Shown here: one piece after another, positions 1-6,487 of the stretch | Layout: each line of letters opens with the position of its first letter | How positions within the stretch are numbered: the first letter of the stretch is position 1 | From: B21-G16 sp003644825 [NCBI: Candidatus Zhuqueibacterota bacterium] | Lineage (GTDB): Bacteria > SM23-31 > B21-G16 | DNA length: 7,096 bases | Assembly (NCBI GenBank): GCA_003644825.1 | Contig: QNDJ01000072.1 | Coordinates: 1 to 7,096, forward strand | Direction of reading: 5' to 3' | Made by a program: the position numbers and the translations under genes | The notes under the pieces: model-generated | Seen by the model: the letters and a program-made list of their open reading frames with translations, nothing else | Database searches by the model: none | Told to the model about the DNA's origin: nothing

Positions 1-1
1 C

Positions 2-1354
2 AATATAGTTTTCAAAAGCTAATTGATACTCTCCCTTTTCAAAATATATATCTCCTGAATACCTGTAACCTTCTAAAATAGAAGGATTATAAAAAAGGGC
101 TACTTTAAACTCAAAAATTGCCTCATCAAGTTTCTTTTCTTTCATTAACAGGAGTCCAAGAAAAATATGAGCTTCAGCAGATTCTGGCTTCAGTTTTATA
201 CAGAGCTCAAATTCATCCCTTGCTTTCTTATAATATTTAAGAAAATAATAGCATTTACCAAGGTTAAAATGCCCATCAAAATATAAAGGATAGTTATCAA
301 CTGCTTTTTTAAATTGGATTATAGCTTTTTTGATGTTTTTTTTCTTCAAATATATCAGCCCTGATAAATTATAAGACTCAGGTAAGTATGGATTAATCTT
401 CAATGCTATCCTGTTATAATGAACAGATTTACTCAATAAACCATTTACAAAATAAGCATAAGCAACATCATTGTAAGCTGAAGCATTATCAGGGTTTTCT
501 TTTATCCTTCTTAAATATACAGGAATAACATAATTTTGAGCAATACTTTTATTTAATTTTAGAGCCTTTTTGAGTTCCAGCTCGCCTTTCTCTGGCATTC
601 TCTTTTTCGAATACAGCAAACTCAAATAAAAATATGGGAATCCTTCCTCAGGATTTATTTCTATAATTTTTTGATACAGGTTTATAAGCCTCTCAATATC
701 ATTCCTTGATAATGACTCAATTCCTTTATTAAAATCTCTTTTCTTGGTTATCTTAATAATCTGTTTATTATATTTATCAAACTTCATAGCTCTCAAAGAC
801 ACTATTGGATTATGCATTATAGAAGAAACATCCTTCACATGAACTGCACCAAACAGATGACCCAGTTCGTGAATTATACTCTGATATTTTCTTAATCGGT
901 TCCAATTTTCTGAACGGACAGTTCTTATAAGAACATAATCCTGAAAACTATAAGCAAGCCCTGCAATATAATCATCATAATCCCCGGAAAAATTTTTACT
1001 ATACTGGGAAGTAAAACCTATTACAATATCACTCCCCTCTTTCGGGATGTTTTTCTTCAATTCTCTTATTAGTAACTGCATAATATTAATTGAATTATCA
1101 CTATTCCATTTTCTGAAATGTATAACATTAAACCTTATTCCGACCTCCTGTTCAAATACTTTCGATACGAACTCCATTCTGTTTCTAATTTCTTCAATCC
1201 AGTTGTACTGGCTGCGAAATTCTTCATCGGCTGCAGCCGTTACTTCAATAATCCTCAAGCTATCTCTCTCTCTGGATAATACGATATCTACACCTGATAT
1301 TATAAGCAAAATCAATAAATATATATTTAAGAGAATTCTATATTTAAATGTCAT
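2..1354 (-). CDS. Exported matrixin-like zinc metalloprotease with C-terminal TPR repeats (partial, C-terminus beyond window)
   Basis: The frame reads from ATG at 1354 through 451 codons without a stop to the left edge, so the C-terminus is missing. Residues about 5-27 are a hydrophobic segment after a short basic start, which fits a signal peptide or N-terminal anchor. Residues about 33-190 form a metzincin-type protease domain. The zinc site HELGHLFGAVH at 162-172 matches HExxHxxGxxH exactly (ligands H162, H166, H172; catalytic E163). M180 in SSIMHNP lies eight residues after the third His, the Met-turn spacing of matrixins (M10-like). Residues about 232-451 hold some six TPR units, for example at 292-325, 326-359, 360-391 and 392-425, which probably bind protein partners. 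The product likely acts outside the cytoplasm on a protein or peptide, substrate unknown. No Shine-Dalgarno site precedes the ATG, but no other start fits. The protease class is secure; the exact family (matrixin versus another short metzincin) is less so. Confidence 0.85.
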   Translation of the reverse strand, partial: MTFKYRILLNIYLLILLIISGVDIVLSRERDSLRIIEVTAAADEEFRSQYNWIEEIRNRMEFVSKVFEQEVGIRFNVIHFRKWNSDNSINIMQLLIRELKKNIPKEGSDIVIGFTSQYSKNFSGDYDDYIAGLAYSFQDYVLIRTVRSENWNRLRKYQSIIHELGHLFGAVHVKDVSSIMHNPIVSLRAMKFDKYNKQIIKITKKRDFNKGIESLSRNDIERLINLYQKIIEINPEEGFPYFYLSLLYSKKRMPEKGELELKKALKLNKSIAQNYVIPVYLRRIKENPDNASAYNDVAYAYFVNGLLSKSVHYNRIALKINPYLPESYNLSGLIYLKKKNIKKAIIQFKKAVDNYPLYFDGHFNLGKCYYFLKYYKKARDEFELCIKLKPESAEAHIFLGLLLMKEKKLDEAIFEFKVALFYNPSILEGYRYSGDIYFEKGEYQLAFENYI

Positions 1355-1405
1355 AAATATTTGTTTATTCTATAATTAGCTTCTTTAATAATTTTAATGA
1401 TAACT

Positions 1406-1440
1406 TACTATATAATAATCTTCTTATATTAAAAATGCAA
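1406..1440 (-). promoter_or_regulatory. Candidate sigma70-like promoter upstream of the metalloprotease-TPR gene
   Basis: In the 112-bp gap between the radical SAM gene and the metalloprotease gene, the minus strand carries TTGCAT (1435-1440) and TATTAT (1412-1417) separated by exactly 17 bp. They match the -35 and -10 consensus at 4/6 and 5/6 positions. Transcription would start near 1405, leaving a leader of about 50 nt before the ATG at 1354. In sequence this AT-rich such matches arise easily by chance, and if the organism uses a Bacteroidota-type sigma factor this consensus would not apply. No terminator hairpin separates it from the preceding gene, so readthrough is also possible. Confidence 0.28.
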
Positions 1441-1466
1441 TAAAAAATTGTAGCAGGCTAAAATAT

Positions 1467-2783
1467 TTATCTATTTACAGTTTTTATCCTTTCAAGCATT
1501 TTGATGAAATTTCTATTCAATTTTTTCCACCGATTGATAATATACCGACTGTAAAGGAATCCACCTATACGAGCAGCAGTGTAAAACCTTTTCCATGCCC
1601 AGATTAGTTTTCTCTGGAGTTCTATGGGCGAAATTTTAGAGGGTTTGAAAACAATGTGGGTTCCATCATAAAGAGACCAATCCTTAGAAAATATTCTGTT
1701 GGTTCTCGATAGCATAGAATAAAGCTTTGTTCCAGGAAAAGGAGATAAAATCGCAAACTGAGCATAATCAAGATTCATCTTAAGGCAAAATTTCACCGTT
1801 TCATCAATCGTTGAAATATCATCGCTATCAGAACCAAGAACAAACATTCCGCATATCCTTATTTTATGTTTCTTTAATTGATGTATACATTCCTTTATAT
1901 CATCGACAGTTTGCCTTTTATTATAATCTCTTAAAGTATCCGGATTTATAGATTCCAGCCCTATAAAAAGTAAAGAACAATTCGTTCTTGAAGAGAGCTC
2001 AAGTAATTCCTTATCCTTTGCAACATCTGTTCTTACCTGTGCAATCCAGTTAAACTCAAGATTGTTCATCAGTGATTTTTCAAGTATAATCTTTGTCCTT
2101 GTCTTGTTAGCTGTGAAGTTATCATCATAGAAAAAATATTTATTATCATTACGCTTAATCCTGAATTTTAATTCCTCTATAACATTATCTGGACTCCTGA
2201 ATCTGTATTTTCTACCAAAAAGAGACGTTACCGTGCAGAACGTACAATTATAAGGACAACCCCTCGATGTAATAAACGGTTTGTAATGAATTCTTTTCCC
2301 TTTTCCCTCAAGCATCGAGTAATCAATAAATGGAAGAGAATCAAGGTCTTCAATCTGGGAACCGGCTATTATTCTATCGCTTATCTTCCCCTCTATTATA
2401 TCTGTAATTATTTCATCTGCCTCACCAATAACCACACTATCAGCATAATTCAATGCTTCTTCAGGCATAAAAGAAATATGAGACCCACCCATAACAATTT
2501 TTATTTTTTTATTTATATTCTTTATAATACTCGCAATCTCATAAGCCCTGGGCGCAGTAGACGTCATAGCTGTAATACCAACAACATCACTGTTAAGGAT
2601 TTCTTTTTCAATATGCTTAATTTTTCTTCCCTTAAATATCTTTCCATATACCTCAGAATGAAACAATACATCAAAACCTTTTTTCTTAAGAATAGTACCC
2701 AGGATCAACAAGCCAGCAGAAGGTAAGTGGGCAAAACTATAACCATTAAATACTGGCTGGGGCTCTATTAATGAAACTTTCAT
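1467..2783 (-). CDS. B12-binding domain radical SAM protein
   Basis: This is a complete 438-aa cytoplasmic enzyme. Residues about 1-140 form a cobalamin-binding Rossmann-like domain, seen in the PSAGLLILGTILKKKGFDV segment (21-39) and the VGITAM...VMGGSH...PEEAL stretch (68-111). The DxHxxG His ligand is not seen, as is usual for this class. The radical SAM domain starts at about 168. RGCPYNCTFC carries the CxxxCxxC cluster at C176, C180 and C183, which binds the 4Fe-4S cluster that cleaves SAM. FYDDNFTAN (218-226), GLESINPDTL (275-284) and GMFVLGSDSDD (312-322) are typical downstream strands of the Elp3/MiaB-type barrel. The 55-residue tail is basic and aromatic. Relatives include BchE-like cyclases and methyltransferases acting on lipids, phosphonates or peptides; the substrate here cannot be read from sequence. 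The ATG at 2783 has a weak AGG eight nt upstream. The neighbours are the exported TPR-GWxTD and protease-TPR proteins. Confidence 0.92.
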   Translation of the reverse strand: MKVSLIEPQPVFNGYSFAHLPSAGLLILGTILKKKGFDVLFHSEVYGKIFKGRKIKHIEKEILNSDVVGITAMTSTAPRAYEIASIIKNINKKIKIVMGGSHISFMPEEALNYADSVVIGEADEIITDIIEGKISDRIIAGSQIEDLDSLPFIDYSMLEGKGKRIHYKPFITSRGCPYNCTFCTVTSLFGRKYRFRSPDNVIEELKFRIKRNDNKYFFYDDNFTANKTRTKIILEKSLMNNLEFNWIAQVRTDVAKDKELLELSSRTNCSLLFIGLESINPDTLRDYNKRQTVDDIKECIHQLKKHKIRICGMFVLGSDSDDISTIDETVKFCLKMNLDYAQFAILSPFPGTKLYSMLSRTNRIFSKDWSLYDGTHIVFKPSKISPIELQRKLIWAWKRFYTAARIGGFLYSRYIINRWKKLNRNFIKMLERIKTVNR

Positions 2784-2902
2784 TTCACATACCTATAAAT
2801 TTTATGTTAATAAAAAATAATTAATTTGTTTCTAAAATCCAATAATTAAATTTCTATTTTTATTGAAAATACAAACATATCAATTCAATAGAAAATGAAA
2901 TT
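2784..2902. other. AT-rich intergenic gap, 119 bp, between the TPR-GWxTD gene and the radical SAM gene
   Basis: This is the largest gap in the window. It is very AT-rich and contains no hairpin followed by a T-run that would make a convincing terminator. A minus-strand AATTTCA / TGAATT near-inverted repeat sits just after the upstream stop but is only A/T pairing with a bulge. Several TTG-starting hexamers could serve as weak -35 elements, but none pairs well with a -10 at 16-18 bp. It may hold a promoter for the radical SAM gene; the sequence alone does not show one. Confidence 0.4.
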
Positions 2903-4903
2903 TTAAAATAAAATTATCTTCCTCGACTTACTAACAGACCTGTTAGAAAAATTATCCGTTAATTCTATACTGAAAAGATATTTTCCAGGAATAAGTTCAT
3001 CAACAAAAAAACTCAGATAGATTTTTTCAGTTCTATCCTTTCCCTCAAAATTGAAAGTATTTGTAAGGCTAATTTTCCTTTTATCCTTTCTTATAATATT
3101 CCACATTTTTCCGAGAATCTTATTGAAAATATTTGTTTTTTCTGGAATTAAAGTTATGCTTGACTTCAAGTTAAACTTTGTTTTATTTTCAGCCCCTATC
3201 ATCAAATTATATACTTCAAAATAAAGTTCGATTGGTTTCTTTCTATCAAAAATTAAAGAAGGACGGGGAAAAAAATCCAGGTCAGAATTAAATTCCTTCA
3301 AATAATTTTCAGGCTGGACTCCGAGAATTAAATCGCTCATAGCAAGGTAATCTCTTGAACTGTAATCCGGCATCCTCACTTTTTCCTTAAAAGAACCGGA
3401 TATTAATCTCTTCCAGTCCTGAAATTCTCCAACTACATTATACAACCCAGAATCCAGAACCATCCTCACAGAAGTAATTGCAGATGCATACCCCTCTGTT
3501 ATTTTCCAGCTATCCAGATAAAAGCTCTCACTCCCCCTTTTTTCTGAAATTTTGTTCCACCTATCATCGAAAATAAATACCCCTCTGTCAATAAAAAACT
3601 GAAAATTCTCATCAAGGTTATCTATTATACTGCTATCTACCGGTATTTCAAAAAAAATATCCAGATTAGTTTTCCCTTTTTGCCCCCTCGAAGTAGAAAA
3701 CAACCTGAAAAAGCCTATTTTTCTTTTATCAAAACTGCTTACAAAAAACTCAGTCACTTCATTTCTTACCGACTCCAATGTCAGCTTTGAATCATCCGTT
3801 AACCTATAATTCCCGTTCATAAATTCATCCTCAAAAACGAAAGATACACTACCATAATCCCATATTTCAACAGAAGGAGATTTAACCTCGGCTCTTGTTC
3901 GCGTCACTTTTAATGGTTCACCATATCTCAAAAAAACCTCTCCTCTATCGGTTTTCCAGCCCGTTAAACCCTTTTCGGGGTCTCCAAATCTCAAATTTAC
4001 ATAAGCAAACCTGCTGTAATGCTCAATTTTTCTCTCATTATAACCTTCAAGAAATGACGGTGTTCTCTGTTTCCAGTATAATTCACCTGCATTTTCCCCG
4101 GCAAAAATAAGATTTTCTCTCTCACTGTCATTAAGTAAAATATTAATTGACTCCAGTGCGTTCAGTTCATCTTTACTCATAAGCTTTTTCGCTATTTTAT
4201 ATTCCACTTCAGATTCTTTAAATTCTCCCAGCTTTTGAAGAGCATATCCTAGAAAAAGATGAGCCTGTTTATTCTCCGGATTTAACTTTATTGCCTTTTT
4301 AAACAATTCAGCCATCTTATTCCAGTTTCTATCATCAAGATATAACAATCCTAAATGAAACAAAATTTCATCATTTTTTTTATTATATTGTAGAGCTTTT
4401 TTAAAATAATTTCTTGCTTTTTCATTTTCTTCAATCCCGAATTCAGACATACTTATGAGCCCACCTGCAGAAACCATATCTCTGTATTTAATAGCCTTTT
4501 TATAGTGCATTAATCCTAACTGATGGTAAGCTTCAGAAAAAGTAGAATCTATTTTAACTATCTTTTTAAAAGTATATTCAGCTTCTGCTTTAAATCCCTG
4601 CCTTTTTTTAAGAAGTCCATAACTGAGCAGGTACTTAGTGTTCTCCGGATCAAGTTTTAGAGCTTCTTTCAAAGCTCTTGACGAATTTAATCTATCATTA
4701 AGGGTTCCCAGTCTTCTGTAAGTTTCACCCAGAAGATAAAATGCCTCTGGATTTTTCCTGTCATTTTCTATAATTTTCTCAAGTTTTTTAACCGCTTCTC
4801 TGAGTTGATTATTCTCAATCAGCTTTTCAGCTTCTCTGATATAATTTCCATCCTGGTTCTGATGCAAGAATAATAAAATTAAAAATATAAAAAAAAATTT
4901 CAT
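2903..4903 (-). CDS. Exported TPR-repeat protein with GWxTD domain
   Basis: This is a complete 666-aa protein. Residues 1-15 are a strongly hydrophobic signal sequence (MKFFFIFLILLFL) with no lipobox Cys, so the product should leave the cytoplasm. Residues about 20-245 are TPR units, with hallmarks such as NPEAFYLLGETYRRLG (51-66), FSEAYHQLGLMHYKKA (122-137) and KQAHLFLGYALQKLGE (212-227). Residues about 270-400 match the GWxTD domain. LYWKQRTP (275-282) comes first, then HYSRFAYVNLRFG, then the signature GWKTD at 315-319 followed by RGEVFLRYGEP. The remaining 260 residues are rich in predicted beta strands, with YFEVYNL near 561-567 and a C-terminal Ig-like look. GWxTD proteins are known from FCB-group, Acidobacteria and related lineages; their function is not established. 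The gene follows uppS by 50 bp. No Shine-Dalgarno site is visible upstream of the ATG at 4903. The domain call is firm; the role is unknown. Confidence 0.88.
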   Translation of the reverse strand: MKFFFIFLILLFLHQNQDGNYIREAEKLIENNQLREAVKKLEKIIENDRKNPEAFYLLGETYRRLGTLNDRLNSSRALKEALKLDPENTKYLLSYGLLKKRQGFKAEAEYTFKKIVKIDSTFSEAYHQLGLMHYKKAIKYRDMVSAGGLISMSEFGIEENEKARNYFKKALQYNKKNDEILFHLGLLYLDDRNWNKMAELFKKAIKLNPENKQAHLFLGYALQKLGEFKESEVEYKIAKKLMSKDELNALESINILLNDSERENLIFAGENAGELYWKQRTPSFLEGYNERKIEHYSRFAYVNLRFGDPEKGLTGWKTDRGEVFLRYGEPLKVTRTRAEVKSPSVEIWDYGSVSFVFEDEFMNGNYRLTDDSKLTLESVRNEVTEFFVSSFDKRKIGFFRLFSTSRGQKGKTNLDIFFEIPVDSSIIDNLDENFQFFIDRGVFIFDDRWNKISEKRGSESFYLDSWKITEGYASAITSVRMVLDSGLYNVVGEFQDWKRLISGSFKEKVRMPDYSSRDYLAMSDLILGVQPENYLKEFNSDLDFFPRPSLIFDRKKPIELYFEVYNLMIGAENKTKFNLKSSITLIPEKTNIFNKILGKMWNIIRKDKRKISLTNTFNFEGKDRTEKIYLSFFVDELIPGKYLFSIELTDNFSNRSVSKSRKIILF

Positions 4904-4953
4904 ATCGCAGGCAAGTTTTAAAAATAACTAACTGCTAAATTTACAAATTTCTA

Positions 4954-5721
4954 TCAATTCTGATGTTTTAATTGTTCACTAACCTTTCCAAATCTTCTTT
5001 CTCTAGATTGATATTCCAGTATAGCCCCGTAAAATTCTTTTCTTCGGAAATCAGGCCAGAAAACATCTGTGATGTATATCTCTGTATATGCAAGTTGCCA
5101 CAGCAAAAAATTGCTTATTCTGGACTCCCCGCTCGTTCTTATAAGAAGGTCAGGGTCTGGAACCCTGGATGTATATAAAAAGTTTGAAAAAAGCTCATCA
5201 TCTATTCCTTCAACAGAAATCAAATTACTTTTAACCATACCGGCAATCTTTTTTACAGCATTAATTATTTCAACACGCCCACTATAGCTTAAAGCGAGAT
5301 TCAGATTTAGTCCTGTATTGTTTTTTGTTTTTTCAACAGCTTCATCTACTTCTCTTCTCACATTTTCCGGAAGGTCCGAAAGTTCACCAATTGTTGTCAA
5401 TTTAATGTTATTTTTCAAAAGTTTTTCTACTTCTTTACGAACGGTTCTCACCAGCAATCTCATCAGTGCAGATACTTCTCTTTTCGGTCTTCTCCAGTTC
5501 TCCTTAGAAAACGTATACAGGGTTAGATGCTTAATTCCCAGTTCAGTTGAGGCTTCTACAATCTCCCTTACCGAGTTTATTCCTTCCCTGTGTCCTGCAA
5601 TTCTTGGTAAACCCTTTTCTTTTGCCCATCTACCATTACCATCCATAATTATCGCTATATGCCCCGGCAAATTATCTCTTTCCTTTATCTTACATAATAA
5701 CTTTTCTTCTTCAATATCCAC
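4954..5721 (-). CDS. uppS: Isoprenyl transferase / undecaprenyl diphosphate synthase
   Basis: This 255-aa cis-prenyltransferase is of normal family length. It condenses farnesyl diphosphate with isopentenyl diphosphates, in the family's usual case giving C55 undecaprenyl diphosphate, the precursor of the lipid carrier for peptidoglycan and other envelope glycans. It acts at the cytoplasmic face of the membrane. The family motifs are intact: HIAIIMDGNGRWA with D27, G28, N29, G30, R31 and W32; GHREG with H44; YTFSKENWRRP with N75 and W76; DPDLLIRTSGESRISNF with D191, R195, R201 and S203; and the metal-site E214 in YTEIY, then FWPDF. Each sits one residue after its E. coli UppS counterpart. The start is GTG at 5719-5721; the first in-frame Met, M26, lies inside the catalytic motif and cannot be the start. 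The preceding gene ends 3 nt before, so the two are coupled. No cdsA or dxr follows, unlike the common bacterial arrangement. Confidence 0.97.
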   Translation of the reverse strand: MDIEEEKLLCKIKERDNLPGHIAIIMDGNGRWAKEKGLPRIAGHREGINSVREIVEASTELGIKHLTLYTFSKENWRRPKREVSALMRLLVRTVRKEVEKLLKNNIKLTTIGELSDLPENVRREVDEAVEKTKNNTGLNLNLALSYSGRVEIINAVKKIAGMVKSNLISVEGIDDELFSNFLYTSRVPDPDLLIRTSGESRISNFLLWQLAYTEIYITDVFWPDFRRKEFYGAILEYQSRERRFGKVSEQLKHQN

Positions 5722-5724
5722 TTT

Positions 5725-6408
5725 TTAACCTTTTATATCAATAAAACTACCCGGCATACTCCGATTTCTATTGTTATACAACGAGAATCTTTCAGGAAAA
5801 TTAGAATTATTAATAACCATCTCATTAACATTATTCTGCTGGTTATTTAGTTCTAATTTCATTTTTTCGAATTTTAGCTCATCAATTTTTCTCTTTACTT
5901 CTTCAAATTCCCTGAAAACCATTGTTCTGTTTTGTGGAACCATCAAATTCTGTTCATCATCTTCTATTTTTTTTATTTTATTTTCAAGTCTTTCTTTCTC
6001 AATCTGCAACATTTTGAGCTCATCCTCTATATCATCTTCATCTTTTCTGGCAACTACATCTCCGGGATTTTCTGGTCTATTTCTTTCATCTTTATTATCC
6101 TCTTCAGGTAATACAATTTTCTTTTGTTCATTTTCAGAGCTTTTCACAGAAACAACGGTTGTCTCTCCTGCCCTAATGGTAGGAAAAGAACCATCCAGAC
6201 CAAAACGATACTTAATTCTTGAATATATTACTTTTCTTCCTTTCAGTCTTGCTTCACTTTCAAGACGATGGAGATTTCTCCTTTCTTGAGCACTTACTCT
6301 TAAAAAGCTTTCACTTGCTCTGGCACTCCTTAAAAGCCCTGGTTCCCCGGGGTCCAATCTATAATGTAAGACAGGGTTACTTATAATATTACTTAACTTC
6401 ATTTGCAT
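5725..6408 (-). CDS. Unrecognised protein with conserved-looking N-terminal block and charged coiled coil
   Basis: This is a complete 227-aa protein with no signal peptide or membrane segment. Residues about 30-88 look like a folded block: an Arg/Glu-rich helix (RVSAQERRNLHRLESEARLK) leads into GRKVIYSRIKYRFGLDG and then RAGETTVVSV. This layout (helix with E and R, GRKVxYSxI strand, G-x-DG turn, AGET strand) resembles from memory the SprA-related / putative metalloprotease family. However, the HExxH position would read QERRN (41-45), so if related it is catalytically dead. Residues 90-125 are a charged linker, and residues about 124-152 and 165-190 are Lys/Glu heptad-like coiled coil. The tail is Asn-rich (NNQQNN, NNRNR). 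The ATG at 6408 or the ATG two codons later could start it; neither has a Shine-Dalgarno site. It precedes uppS by 3 nt and follows the FliK-like gene by 79 bp. That it is a gene is well supported; its function is not known. Confidence 0.75.
   Translation of the reverse strand: MQMKLSNIISNPVLHYRLDPGEPGLLRSARASESFLRVSAQERRNLHRLESEARLKGRKVIYSRIKYRFGLDGSFPTIRAGETTVVSVKSSENEQKKIVLPEEDNKDERNRPENPGDVVARKDEDDIEDELKMLQIEKERLENKIKKIEDDEQNLMVPQNRTMVFREFEEVKRKIDELKFEKMKLELNNQQNNVNEMVINNSNFPERFSLYNNRNRSMPGSFIDIKG
5729..5734 (-). promoter_or_regulatory. Ribosome binding site that fixes the GTG start of uppS
   Basis: The minus strand reads AAAAGG, then 7 nt, then GTG. This is the only clear Shine-Dalgarno-like site among the five gene starts in the window. 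It lies within the last two codons of the preceding gene, whose TAA stop falls between the site and the GTG. Ribosomes finishing the upstream gene would therefore be placed directly over the uppS start, which fits translational coupling. Confidence 0.65.
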
Positions 6409-6487
6409 TAAAAATAATTAAAATATAAACGTTTTTCAAGTAAATTTATGAGAAACAATCCTGTAATAAATTTCACAAGAGGTCCTT
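6409..6487. other. Intergenic gap of 79 bp between the FliK-like gene and the coiled-coil gene
   Basis: On the minus strand, TTGAAA (6434-6439) is followed after 17 bp by TATTTT (6411-6416), a 5/6 and 4/6 match to sigma70 hexamers. A start from this promoter would fall almost on the ATG at 6408, giving an essentially leaderless message, which would agree with the lack of a Shine-Dalgarno site there. The stretch is so AT-rich that chance is a fair explanation. No terminator hairpin is visible after the FliK-like stop. Confidence 0.22.

Noticed and set aside
1047-1379. Plus-strand open frame of 110 codons.
   Set aside because: It is antisense to the start of the metalloprotease gene, whose minus-strand translation carries a signal-like segment and a protease domain. 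The plus-strand product is a low-complexity Leu/Ile/Ser mix.
1451-1460. TAGC-AG-GCTA inverted repeat just after the radical SAM stop, considered as a terminator.
   Set aside because: The stem is four base pairs with a two-base loop, too small to fold.
2286-2726. Plus-strand open frame of 146 codons.
   Set aside because: It lies wholly inside the radical SAM gene, antisense to its B12-binding domain, and is rich in Tyr/Phe/Asn with no recognisable motif.
4937-4950. AAATTT-AC-AAATTT, a paired AT palindrome after the uppS stop.
   Set aside because: A two-base loop cannot form a stable hairpin, all pairing is A/T and no T-run follows. Such patterns are expected by chance here.
5318-5728. Plus-strand open frame of 136 codons.
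   Set aside because: It is antisense to the N-terminal half of uppS, whose motifs are intact on the minus strand.
5771-6289. Plus-strand open frame of 172 codons that looks like a membrane protein.
   Set aside because: Its Ser/Phe/Leu runs are the complement of the Glu/Lys/Asp coiled coil on the minus strand. The apparent hydrophobic segments are an artefact of codon composition.
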